Assembly: GCA_001803235.1 (NCBI GenBank) | Contig: MHBL01000007.1 | Location: 1 to 55,665 of the forward strand | DNA length: 55,665 nt | Direction: 5' to 3' | DNA from: Lentisphaerae bacterium RIFOXYA12_64_32 | GTDB taxonomy: Bacteria > Verrucomicrobiota > Lentisphaeria > Oligosphaerales > YB12-FULL-65-16 | Shown: positions 1 through 7,640 of the stretch, in pieces | Layout of the letters: every line of letters begins with the position of its first letter | How positions within the stretch are numbered: position 1 is the stretch's first letter | Made by a program: the position numbers and the translations under genes | The notes under the pieces: model-generated | Databases searched by the model: none | What the model was told of the DNA's origin: nothing | Seen by the model: only the letters and a program-made list of their open reading frames with translations

Positions 1-9
1 GTTGCGCTT

Positions 10-44
10 TCCATTCTGAATTCTGACTCCTGGCTTCTGACTAC
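10..44. repeat. degenerate short phrase repeat
   Basis: This stretch is made of near copies of the phrase TTCTGACTCC/TTCTGAATTC. It belongs to a class of short degenerate tandem phrases found at several gene boundaries in the window (near 16.5, 20.0, 26.2, 26.9, 28.1, 29.5, 48.5 and 54.3 kb). No coding sense is seen. Confidence 0.5.
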
Positions 45-83
45 CTGAGTGGTTACAACCTCTGAACCATGCCCACTCTCCGG

Positions 84-593
84 CTACTTCTTCAACGGGT
101 ACCCGATGTAGTAGACGCCGACGGTCTCACCTGCCGCATTCTTGATCGGCTCGTACCCGGTGTCGTACTGCGTGCCGAGGATGTCGGCCAGGCCGTAGTA
201 CGCCTCGCCCTTCGCTATCTGGGCAATGGCTGGTCCCTTGGGATCCAGGACCGTCCCGACGGCGCGATTGCCTTCCTTGACCACGTTCGTGCTGACGCGA
301 ACGAAATCCGTGCCTTTCTTGACGAAAAACGTGGCCGTGCAACCGAACTTCTCTTTGATGGCATCAACGATCTGGTAGTTCCCGTTCATCTTCGTCGTGC
401 CGAAGAGCAGTGCTGAACCCTCAACCTTGGGCTCGCCGAGCTTGGTCGCCTCTTCCTTCATCGTCTTCATGGCGTCCTTGATCTTCGCGGTGAACTCGGT
501 TTCCGCCCTGGCGGGCAAGGCCCCGCCGAAAACAAGTCCAGCAACCAGGAACATCACCGCAGACCGGACGTGCTTCTCGATTGTGCTTCTCAT
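84..593 (-). CDS. secreted single Cache-domain protein
   Basis: The 169-residue product starts with a clear signal peptide (charged MRSTIEKHVR, hydrophobic AVMFLVAGLVFGGALPARA, cleavage probably after ARA). The rest matches a single Cache_3/Cache_2-type sensor domain: IKEKFGCTATFFVKKGTDF, then the typical VSTNVVKEGNRAVGT, GEAYYGLADILGTQYDTGY and EPIKNAAGETVGVYYIGY. Such domains bind small ligands outside the cytoplasm, usually as the sensing part of chemoreceptors or kinases. Here no transmembrane or signalling module follows, so it is a free periplasmic Cache protein, probably a ligand binder. An AAGGAG-like ribosome site lies 11 bases before the ATG. It stands alone; the ligand cannot be told from sequence. 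Confidence 0.8.
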   Translation of the reverse strand: MRSTIEKHVRSAVMFLVAGLVFGGALPARAETEFTAKIKDAMKTMKEEATKLGEPKVEGSALLFGTTKMNGNYQIVDAIKEKFGCTATFFVKKGTDFVRVSTNVVKEGNRAVGTVLDPKGPAIAQIAKGEAYYGLADILGTQYDTGYEPIKNAAGETVGVYYIGYPLKK

Positions 594-687
594 GACCTCG
601 CGACTCCTTTCACTCTTTGTTCTTGGACCTTGTCTCCCGGTTCTTCGTGCCTCTTGTTCTTTGCTAGAGCCTGCTGCAAAAGGTTCG

Positions 688-1069
688 GGGATCGGCCTGC
701 GAAGCCGACGCTACAGCCGATCATGAGCTTGCGTTCATCGCTGTAGTAGTGGCCGCGTTCGCCAATCGCCGGACGCGCCTTGTGCTACAGCATAGCATAG
801 ACCGGCGCCATGCCCAGTTCCCGAATCCATCCCTCCCGGGCACGCGTAGAACCAATCGTGAACAAGCGCATGAATATACTCGACAACCGCGGAAGTCAAG
901 CGATGAAAAGTCAGATTATCCTGACGCGGTTAATCAAACTATCCTGACACGCTTTCAGGCGCGCCCGCCCGCTCTCGCCAGCCCCCGCTCCAAGAGGGTC
1001 GGGATCGGCCTGCAAGGCCGACGCTACAGCCGATCGTGAGCTTGTGTTCATCGCTGCAGTGGCCGCGTT
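688..1069. repeat. direct repeat pair in a 731-bp intergenic region
   Basis: The gap 594-1324 has no convincing gene. It holds two copies (688-759 and 1011-1069) of a roughly 60-70-bp sequence beginning GGGATCGGCCTGC and ending GGCCGCGTT. Each contains a small palindrome GATCGGCT/AGCCGATC around CCGACGCTAC. The copies differ at a few positions and by an AGT insertion. Between them, at 915-952, the phrase ATCCTGACRCG occurs twice. Function unknown; probably dispersed repeats. Confidence 0.6.
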
Positions 1070-1324
1070 GCACGCGGCCACCGCCGCCCATACGGCTGCG
1101 TGTCAGTCCGCTCGACGGTAAAACCATCAACTGGAGAGCCGGATGCGGGAAATCCGCCCGTCCGGTTCCGCGGGAGGGGCAGGGCAACCCAATGCCCTGG
1201 CCCTCCCTCCTGTTTCGGGTTGCGGGGGCCGTCGGGTTTGCTGCAGAGGTCGAGGAAAGACGGCACGGCCGGGGGTGAGCGCGCGTCCCCGGCCGTGCAG
1301 AGGTATTCAGGCAGATTCCGGCCC

Positions 1325-3280
1325 TCACCCGTTCGCGAGCGGGTTGACCCACTCCAGGTCGGTGATCCAGTCGTTGCGGCCGGGGAACTCCTTGGTTGCG
1401 AGCTTCTCGCGGATGCCGAGCGTGAACTCGATCTTGTCGGCGCGCTTGATCAGCTTCAGCAGCATCCGGTTCAGGCCCTTCTTGATCCTCACATTCGCGT
1501 CCCAGGCGCCGGGCGTCCACCAGCGCTGCACGTCGAGTTCCTTGACCATTTCGCCGTTGAAGTACATGCGGTAACCGTCGTTGCTGCCCATCCACAGGCC
1601 ACCCTCGCGCGCCTTGGGCGAGAAGAATTCCGCGTCCAGGTAGCAGACCCATTCGGCACGCAGGCCGATGAGCGACTCGGGCCGGATGAAGCTGTCCGGG
1701 CAGTGAACCACGGCCGGTTGACCAAGAATGCGTGACATGGCATCGAACTTCACGTCCGCCTTGCGCCGGTCCACGGCCACCGCCTTTTCCTCGATGTAGT
1801 TGCGGTTGAAGTCGATGAAGTAGTGGCGGCCCCACATGCCCTCGCGCTTGAGGATCATCTCACGGGTGATCTCACCCTTCTCGTTCGGCTTGCACGGGTC
1901 GAAGAACACACCCAGCAGACGCCAGCTCATGGAGCCGGCAATGCCGAACGGTTCCTGCAGCACAGTCTTGGCGTTCTGGACCAGCGTGGCCGTGAAGTGG
2001 TGCCCCTGCGGCCAGCGCGGCGCGTCGGCAGCGGCGACCAGGTTGACGTGCACCTTCGGTTCGACGCCGGGGTACAGCGTCAATGGAATGCGGTCCGGCA
2101 CCGCGGTCCAGGTCTTGGGCGTGCGCACCACGATGTGGGCGTTGCCGACAAAGGCTTGCGCGTTCTTGACGGTCAGGTCCACGCTCACCTGTTGCCCCGG
2201 TGCGGCGGCCGGCTCGGGGTGGTAGTCCACCGCGATGCGCGGTTGCGGCTTGGCGATCGAGTTCGGGAACGGCTTCAGCTTCGGCGCGTTGACGAATCCC
2301 ACGCCGGTCTTCAGCGCGGTGGCCATTTTCACGCCGACATTGGCAGTGTCGCGCGCCAGTGCGGACAGGGTCATCTCCTTGCGGCGGTACTCGATGCCCA
2401 TCACCAGCTCGTCGCCGATGATGTCCTTCAGCCGCTTCGGCATGGCGGCAGCGCCCATGATCTGGCCGACAAACGCGCCGGCCGTCGCCAGGGTGCAGTC
2501 GGTGTCGTAGCCGCACTGCAAGGCCGCGAGGATCGTCTTCTCCAAGTCGCCTTCGCCGTAGAGCAGGGCCAGGAAGGTGAACGGGACGTTGAGCTGCGCA
2601 TCGCACGGCTCGGGGTGGCCGCCGAGCAGGTGCAGGCGTTCGCGTGCTTCGCGCAGCGGCAGGCCCTGGTCGTGCGCATCGAGCGCCGCACGGATCAGCT
2701 TGGTCACCATCAGGCCCGGCTTCAGATAGTGGAAATGGATCTCGGTGAGACGGCGCACGTCGTGGTTGAAAAACGCATCCGCCGCCATGGCGGCGAACAT
2801 CTGTTCCGGGCACACCGACTCGTCGGTGTGGTCGAGAGTGCCGTCGAACCAGGAGTACTCGGCGGCCAGGTCCGGCGCGCCGGGGAACACGTAGCCCCAC
2901 ACCTCGCTGCGGATCGGACAGCCCATGCCGGACTCGTAGAACTGGTTGTCGTGCTTGCCGGTCAACGGCGGCTTAATACCGTTGCGGAAGTTGCGGCGGA
3001 AGTTGCCGTACTCGTTGAACGGGTACCAGCACCCCTCGAGCCACGCCTTGGCCAGGTCATCGGAGGTCAGAGCCGGGCCTTTCTCCTCCAACACTTTGAG
3101 CCAGAGCACTTGCAGGTCGAGGTCGTCGTTGGGCGGAATCGTGTCCGGAATGATCTCGTCGAAATCCAGGTCGATCCACGCCTTGATACCCTCAAACCGG
3201 GCGCCCAGCGCGCCGCCGATCGACTTGCCGATCCAGCCGCCGAGCACCTTGTCCAGATAGTCTTTGTAGTCGAGCTGCAT
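1325..3280 (-). CDS. ADP-ribosylglycohydrolase family protein with large C-terminal extension
   Basis: 651 residues. The first 300 or so match the ADP-ribosylglycohydrolase (DraG/ARH) fold: YLDKVLGGWIGKSIGGALGA near the start, NDDLDLQ at 51-57 in place of the usual T-D-D-T metal motif, and CGYDTDCTLATAGAFVG at 256-272 for the GGDTDT signature, with Asp259 and Asp261 kept. The family removes ADP-ribose from proteins or related molecules using two magnesium ions, but many PVC-type members are uncharacterised. Residues about 340-651 are an additional beta-rich region of no family I can name, with an Ig-like start (VSVDLTVKNAQAFVGNAHIVV). No signal peptide is seen, so it is likely cytoplasmic. 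It is transcribed alone. The substrate is unknown; the changed first metal motif makes classical ADPr-hydrolase activity uncertain. Confidence 0.85.
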   Translation of the reverse strand: MQLDYKDYLDKVLGGWIGKSIGGALGARFEGIKAWIDLDFDEIIPDTIPPNDDLDLQVLWLKVLEEKGPALTSDDLAKAWLEGCWYPFNEYGNFRRNFRNGIKPPLTGKHDNQFYESGMGCPIRSEVWGYVFPGAPDLAAEYSWFDGTLDHTDESVCPEQMFAAMAADAFFNHDVRRLTEIHFHYLKPGLMVTKLIRAALDAHDQGLPLREARERLHLLGGHPEPCDAQLNVPFTFLALLYGEGDLEKTILAALQCGYDTDCTLATAGAFVGQIMGAAAMPKRLKDIIGDELVMGIEYRRKEMTLSALARDTANVGVKMATALKTGVGFVNAPKLKPFPNSIAKPQPRIAVDYHPEPAAAPGQQVSVDLTVKNAQAFVGNAHIVVRTPKTWTAVPDRIPLTLYPGVEPKVHVNLVAAADAPRWPQGHHFTATLVQNAKTVLQEPFGIAGSMSWRLLGVFFDPCKPNEKGEITREMILKREGMWGRHYFIDFNRNYIEEKAVAVDRRKADVKFDAMSRILGQPAVVHCPDSFIRPESLIGLRAEWVCYLDAEFFSPKAREGGLWMGSNDGYRMYFNGEMVKELDVQRWWTPGAWDANVRIKKGLNRMLLKLIKRADKIEFTLGIREKLATKEFPGRNDWITDLEWVNPLANG

Positions 3281-3638
3281 GATCGCGATTGCCTTTCTTT
3301 GTGCTCACCCGCCCCGGTGTGCCGGGGCATGGGTTCATGCGATAAACGGACACGTCACGAAACAATGTCTACAATATGCCTGCGATAGCCCCAGCATTCC
3401 TTGACGGCTACGCCAAAAATAAGCACGTTTTGGCCGTGGGCGCAGAAACACAATTCACACCCCCCGCAAGACGATCCGGGCAACCGCAGAGGCCCAGGGA
3501 ACGCGCCCGTGAGCCTGCAGGCTTCGTAGCCAGCGTGAGACGCGTCTGGCCTGCGGGTACACCCCGGGGTATACCCAGTCGAACGACCGATACCGGCGTC
3601 TGTTCGGTGCCGTGGATCGGCGGCTCTTGAGAAAGTAG

Positions 3639-3722
3639 AGCAAGGCTCCAGCCTTGCAGTCTCCCGCGCCGTCCATCCGTTCGTCGCAGACTGGAGCGGG
3701 ACAGCAAGGCTGGAGCCTTGCT
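3639..3722. repeat. inverted repeat element in intergenic region 3281-3865
   Basis: Perfect 19-bp arms (3639-3657 and 3704-3722, AGCAAGGCTCCAGCCTTGC and its complement) flank a 46-bp centre. Each arm is itself a small hairpin. The rest of the 585-bp gap shows no gene. The layout is that of a dispersed palindromic element or a tail-to-tail hairpin between the ilvD and ADP-ribosylglycohydrolase transcription units. Confidence 0.75.
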
Positions 3723-3865
3723 GCTACTTCGCGGAGCACCAGTTTGCCGTACAGGCGCAAGCCACTGCCGCTGGCGTCGGGGGGCGCCAAGTACGCCAGC
3801 CATGCCCAAAACACGTGCCTCCGCGCGGCCCAAATCAGCACCAACGCGCCCCGCGCCGGTTTCGC

Positions 3866-5725
3866 TCACCCGCGCTGGAGCGCCTTGATGTCGCGGATGG
3901 CGCCGAACGCCGCCGAGGTGGCCATCAGTGCGTAGGCTTGCAGGGCCTCCGATACCGTTCGGGCCCGTTGCGGCTTCCAGCCTGCGGCGCCTGCCGCCTG
4001 CATGTCGGCGCGTCGTTGCGCCAGTTCCTGGTCGCTCAGCCGCACGTTCAGCGAGCGGTTCGGAATGTCGATATCGATCGTGTCGCCGTGGCGCAGCAGG
4101 CCGATATTGCCGCCCGCGGCAGCCTCGGGCGAGACATGGCCAATCGACAGCCCCGACGTGCCGCCGCTGAAACGTCCGTCCGTGATCAGCGCGCATTCCT
4201 TGTCCAGGTGCCGCGACTTGATGTACGAGGTCGGGTACAGCATTTCCTGCATGCCGGGGCCGCCCTTCGGCCCCTCGTAGCGGATGACGATCACGCTGCC
4301 CGGTTTGATGCGGTCGCCGAGAATGAGTTCGACGGCGTCCTCCTGCGAGTCGCAGACCATGGCAGTGCCGGAGAACTTCAAGACGCTCGGGTCCACGCCC
4401 GCGGTCTTCACGATGCACCCGTCCTGGGCGAGGTTGCCGAACAACACACGCAGGCCGCCATCCTTGCTGTAGGCGTGGTCGAGGTCGCGGATGCAGCCGT
4501 TGGCCGGATCCAGGTCCGGTTCGGGGTGCAGGGTCGACTGACTCATGCCCGTGAGGCAGAACTTGCCACCGGGCGCGGCGAGGGCGCGTTTCTTCGCGTC
4601 GTTGGTCAGTTCGCGCGCCTTGCCGTGAATGTCGTTCTTGCGAATCTGCCGGCCCATGGGGTCGCCGCTGACCGTCAGGGCGTCGCGGTGCATCAAGCCG
4701 ATGCGGTCGAGGTGACCCATGATGGTCGGAATGCCGCCGGCCCGGTTCACATCCTCGACGTGATACTTCGAACTGGGGGAAACCTTGCACAGGCACGGCG
4801 TCTGGCGTGACAGTGTGTCGATGTCGGCCATGGTGAAGTCCACCCCGGCGCTGTGCGCGATGGCCAGGATGTGCAGCACGGTGTTGGTCGAACCGCCCAT
4901 GGCGATGTCCAGCGCCATGGCGTTGAGGAACGCTTCGCGCGTGGCAACGCTGCGCGGCAGCACGGACGCGTCGCCCTGCTCGTAGTACGCTTTGCACATG
5001 TCGACGATGCGTGACGCGGAACGGCGGAACAGCTTGCGGCGCAGGGTGTGCGTCGCCAGCAGTGTCCCATTGCCGGGCAGCGCCATGCCGAGAGCCTCGG
5101 TCAGGCAGTTCATGCTGTTGGCCGTGAACATACCCGAGCACGAGCCGCAGGTCGGGCAGGCGTGCGCTTCGACCTGGCGCAGGTCGTCGTCGGACACATT
5201 CCGGTCCGCCGCCATGACCATGGCGTCGACCAGGTCCAGCGTCAGGTCGCCTTTGGACGTTTTCGCGCGGCCAGCCTCCATCGGCCCGCCGGCAATGAAG
5301 ATCGCGGGGATGTTCATCCGCATGGCCGCCATGAGCATGCCGGGGGTGATCTTGTCGCAACTCGAGATGCAGACCAGCGCGTCGGCCACGTGCGCCTGAA
5401 CCATGTACTCCACGCTGTCGGCGATCAGTTCGCGGCTCGGAAGTGAGTAGAGCATGCCGGTGTGGCCCATGGCGATTCCATCGTCGATGGCGATGGTGTT
5501 GAACTCAATGCCGATACCGCCGGAGCGCTCAATCATGCGCTTCATCATCTGGCCGTACTCGTGCAGGTGCACGTGGCCCGGGACAAATTGCGTGAACGAG
5601 TTGGCAATGGCGATGATCGGCTTGCCAAAGTCCTCCTCTTTCACGCCGTTGGCCCGCCACAGCGCCCGCGCTCCCGCCATCTTCCGCCCGTCCGTCGTGA
5701 TTGAACTGCGATACTTGCCACTCAT
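3866..5725 (-). CDS. ilvD: dihydroxy-acid dehydratase
   Basis: 619 residues, the usual length for the Escherichia coli-type enzyme, and very similar to it throughout. It dehydrates 2,3-dihydroxy-isovalerate and 2,3-dihydroxy-methylvalerate to the 2-keto acids in valine, leucine and isoleucine synthesis, and supplies pantothenate synthesis, in the cytoplasm. Visible family marks are [20 protein letters not shown] (35-54), SCDKITPGM (122-130) and [20 protein letters not shown] (191-210), whose cysteines bind the Fe-S cluster, and [20 protein letters not shown] near the C-terminus. The ATG at 5725 is chosen because the family begins MSGKYRSS; an upstream extension of the frame to 5797 lacks family similarity. 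No other ilv genes are adjacent. Confidence 0.97.
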   Translation of the reverse strand: MSGKYRSSITTDGRKMAGARALWRANGVKEEDFGKPIIAIANSFTQFVPGHVHLHEYGQMMKRMIERSGGIGIEFNTIAIDDGIAMGHTGMLYSLPSRELIADSVEYMVQAHVADALVCISSCDKITPGMLMAAMRMNIPAIFIAGGPMEAGRAKTSKGDLTLDLVDAMVMAADRNVSDDDLRQVEAHACPTCGSCSGMFTANSMNCLTEALGMALPGNGTLLATHTLRRKLFRRSASRIVDMCKAYYEQGDASVLPRSVATREAFLNAMALDIAMGGSTNTVLHILAIAHSAGVDFTMADIDTLSRQTPCLCKVSPSSKYHVEDVNRAGGIPTIMGHLDRIGLMHRDALTVSGDPMGRQIRKNDIHGKARELTNDAKKRALAAPGGKFCLTGMSQSTLHPEPDLDPANGCIRDLDHAYSKDGGLRVLFGNLAQDGCIVKTAGVDPSVLKFSGTAMVCDSQEDAVELILGDRIKPGSVIVIRYEGPKGGPGMQEMLYPTSYIKSRHLDKECALITDGRFSGGTSGLSIGHVSPEAAAGGNIGLLRHGDTIDIDIPNRSLNVRLSDQELAQRRADMQAAGAAGWKPQRARTVSEALQAYALMATSAAFGAIRDIKALQRG

Positions 5726-5788
5726 ACGCAACCTCACTGTCTGAAAGAAAGAAACGACTTCCCGCCCCACGCTGCCGACAAACACAGC

Positions 5789-5816
5789 AACGTACACGTG
5801 TCCGCGCGCGTGTCAA
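5789..5816 (-). promoter_or_regulatory. candidate promoter of ilvD
   Basis: On the minus strand TTGACA (5811-5816) is followed after 16 bp by the weak -10 TACGTT (5789-5794), about 64 bases before the ilvD ATG. The -35 is perfect; the -10 is poor. A palindromic element (5839-6081) begins 22 bp further upstream. Confidence 0.4.
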
Positions 5817-5838
5817 AAGGCGGCCGCGTGTTTTTTGC

Positions 5839-6081
5839 GATCTGTGCGGGTAAGTCGACAGAGGGAGAAGGCTCTGCAATGAGCGCCACGATGCGCCCGT
5901 TCGCGGTTGGCCGCGGCGGCGGACAGTGGCGCGGGAACTCCGGGACCGCGGCAGGGTGCTCGGGGCCGTCCCGGCCCGAGGCCCTCGGCCGGGGACCGGC
6001 CGACGTACCCCGCGTCGGCGCGCGACGCGCCGACGCCACTGCGGCCGCACTTCGGCGAGGCTGGAATTGCCCGCACAGGTC
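5839..6081. mobile_element. non-autonomous inverted-repeat element (GAYCTGTGCGGG ends)
   Basis: The ends GATCTGTGCGGGTAA (from 5839) and its near complement finishing GCCCGCACAGGTC (to 6081) match the element at 30886-31107. The first 70 bp are also similar in the two copies (both read ATG-RRC-GCC followed by TGCGCC). Flanks TGTTTTTTGC and GGTTCTTTGC agree at 8 of 10 positions, as an aged target duplication would. A second repeat (5924-6041) sits inside it. It has no coding capacity. Confidence 0.55.
5924..6041. repeat. dispersed repeat with CAGTGGC/GCCACTG ends, copy 1
   Basis: A 118-bp GC-rich repeat beginning CAGTGGCGCGGGA and ending GCCGACGCCACTG, with GTGCTCGGGGCCGTCCCGG in the middle. 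Further copies are at 15045-15161, 22540-22631 (inverted) and a broken one at 42718-42903. It lies within the larger inverted-repeat element 5839-6081, which suggests stepwise insertion. Confidence 0.7.
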
Positions 6082-6150
6082 GGTTCTTTGCGGCCTGTGC
6101 GATAGGGACGGCTATTGCACGGGTCAGTTTCTTGTTCGCCGCATCACGCC

Positions 6151-6179
6151 TTGCCCCCGGCCCGTTTCTGGCTTATCTT
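6151..6179 (+). promoter_or_regulatory. candidate promoter of the small lipoprotein gene
   Basis: TTGCCC (6151-6156), 17 bp, TATCTT (6174-6179), about 70 bases before the GTG start at 6250. The same -10 sequence and spacing occur before the beta-helix gene (36.96 kb) and the heparinase gene (47.06 kb). Confidence 0.4.
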
Positions 6180-6249
6180 TTGCCTCACAAACCGCCACGC
6201 GGTGCGGGACCGTCAGGCACGGATTCGGACATGAAGGAGGATTTTGACA

Positions 6250-6666
6250 GTGAAACCGACGCACATGGTTGCCATTCTGGGGCTGGGGTTGGGGCTGGTT
6301 CTGGCGGGGTGCGCGTCTCCACGTTCGGCGGGCGGTGGCGGCTCGGACCGGACCGTCTACCAGCTCAAACAGCATTTCCCGCTCAAATGCCCGATGAACT
6401 ACTCCGAGGCGACCCTGCGCGCCAGCGTCTTGCAGGCGCACAAGGCGATCCTGGCCGGGATGGCAGACCTCAGAATCGCTCCGATTACGAACCGTGTCGA
6501 CAATATCTCCGCCCAGGTCGACGCGTTGTTCTCCGATAAGACCGACCTGAACATCACCCTCCAGGCGCTGTCCCCCGAAATGTGCGTCATCCAGATCCGG
6601 TGCGGCATGTTCGACGACGCGCAGCGCAGTGAAATGCTCTTCCGCGCCATCGAGAAGCATCTGTAA
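6250..6666 (+). CDS. small outer-surface lipoprotein, DUF3568-like
   Basis: 138 residues from the GTG at 6250. This start is preferred over the TTG at 6244 because AAGGAGG (6234-6240) lies 9 bases before the GTG but only 3 before the TTG. The protein opens with a lipoprotein signal, MKPTHMVAILGLGLGLVLAG, ending in the lipobox L-A-G-C, so the mature protein starts at Cys and is lipid-anchored. The remainder (VYQLKQHFPLKCPMNYSEAT, then DLNITLQALSPEMCVIQIRCG) resembles DUF3568-type small lipoproteins, whose function is not known. It is a single gene between repeat elements. Confidence 0.75.
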   Translation: MKPTHMVAILGLGLGLVLAGCASPRSAGGGGSDRTVYQLKQHFPLKCPMNYSEATLRASVLQAHKAILAGMADLRIAPITNRVDNISAQVDALFSDKTDLNITLQALSPEMCVIQIRCGMFDDAQRSEMLFRAIEKHL

Positions 6667-6672
6667 GAACCG

Positions 6673-6750
6673 AGAGGCGAGAGGCAACAGGCGGTAGGCA
6701 ACAGCGCGTGTCGGTTGAGGGTTGCCAAGTCCTGGCTCCTGTCTGACACC
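6673..6750. repeat. degenerate phrase repeat after the lipoprotein gene
   Basis: Near copies of GAGAGGC(G/A)A and GGCAACAG(C/G) follow the stop codon, then CTGGCTCCTGTCTGACACC, which resembles the phrases seen elsewhere. The gap 6667-7439 holds this, the 416-bp element and the tRNA upstream region, and no protein gene. Confidence 0.4.
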
Positions 6751-6890
6751 TTCTCCGGGGCCGTGGTCTTCTGTGATGGGTGTCGGGTGTCGCGGGCCGA
6801 GGGGGGAAAAAGAACCCCATCCCCTGACATTTCTGCCCGACGGCATCGGCCATGGCCATTGTCCTGCCGTGCGGGGATCGCCAATTCCTG

Positions 6891-7306
6891 GTAATGCGTC
6901 AGCGTCCCCGGGCGGCAGACCGCCCGGTCATCTCAGGATGAAACACGCCGCCACCGCGTTTGCGGCCTGGCGCCGCTCGGCAAAGTGGCGGGACCGGCTC
7001 GGTCCCGCAATCGCCGGAGCGAGCCGCTCCGGCCACTCTATGGCGACACGCGAGTTTCATAGGAGGCGGAAGCTGCCGCGACGCTTCAGCGAGCGGCCGG
7101 GGATCGGCTCGCTCAAGCTCGCCTGCCACTTCCGCCTAAAGGCGGGACTCAGGCGTGGGCGCCGTGTGTGCGAAATGGCCGAGTTTCATGGGAGTGGCGG
7201 GTGCTGGGCTGGGGGGGCCGCCACTTTGCCAGAACACTCCGACGCAAGCGAGTAACGCCCACACATGATCGGGCGGTATTCCGCCCGGGAGGCGCTGACG
7301 CATTAC
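6891..7306. mobile_element. 416-bp non-autonomous element with GTAATGCGTCAGCG ends
   Basis: GTAATGCGTCAGCG (6891-6904) and its exact complement (7293-7306) bound the element. Similarity continues inward for about 40 bp as a GGGCGG-nnn-CCGCCC hairpin followed by GGTCAT/ATGATC. It is flanked by the direct repeat AATTCCTG (6883-6890 and 7307-7314), the sign of insertion with target duplication. It contains internal palindromes but no gene, so it would need a transposase from elsewhere. Confidence 0.75.
6982..7039. repeat. paired-hairpin repeat, copy 1
   Basis: Two adjacent hairpins (GGGACCGGCTCGGTCCC and CCGGAGCGAGCCGCTCCGG) lie between AAAGTGG and CCACTCT. Copies occur at 12882-12937, 31167-31224 and, truncated, 42791-42834. 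The arrangement recalls REP/BIME units. This copy lies inside the 416-bp element. Confidence 0.7.
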
Positions 7307-7439
7307 AATTCCTGGCTCTGCCGCATTGCGCGGACTTCGCACGCGGAGTACATTACCTCTGATCCACTTCGGTTTGGTCTCCTCGCGGGGCGAAACCCGC
7401 AAGGGAACCAGTTGCCGACATCTGCCACATGTCTTCATC

Positions 7440-7532
<93 letters not shown>

Positions 7533-7640
7533 CCTTTCTTGCTTTCATGACCATTTCGACGGTGCGAATCTGGGGGCCGTATTTCCGCCTGACGGTACGA
7601 GTTGGGCGCAATGCAGGCGCGGGACGCAATGAGGTGCAGC

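Noticed and set aside
3408..5360. Long 650-codon open frame on the minus strand over ilvD
   Set aside because: It is an out-of-frame shadow of ilvD, full of Arg, Gly, His and Pro as expected for a GC-rich alternative frame. The ilvD frame has full-length family similarity.
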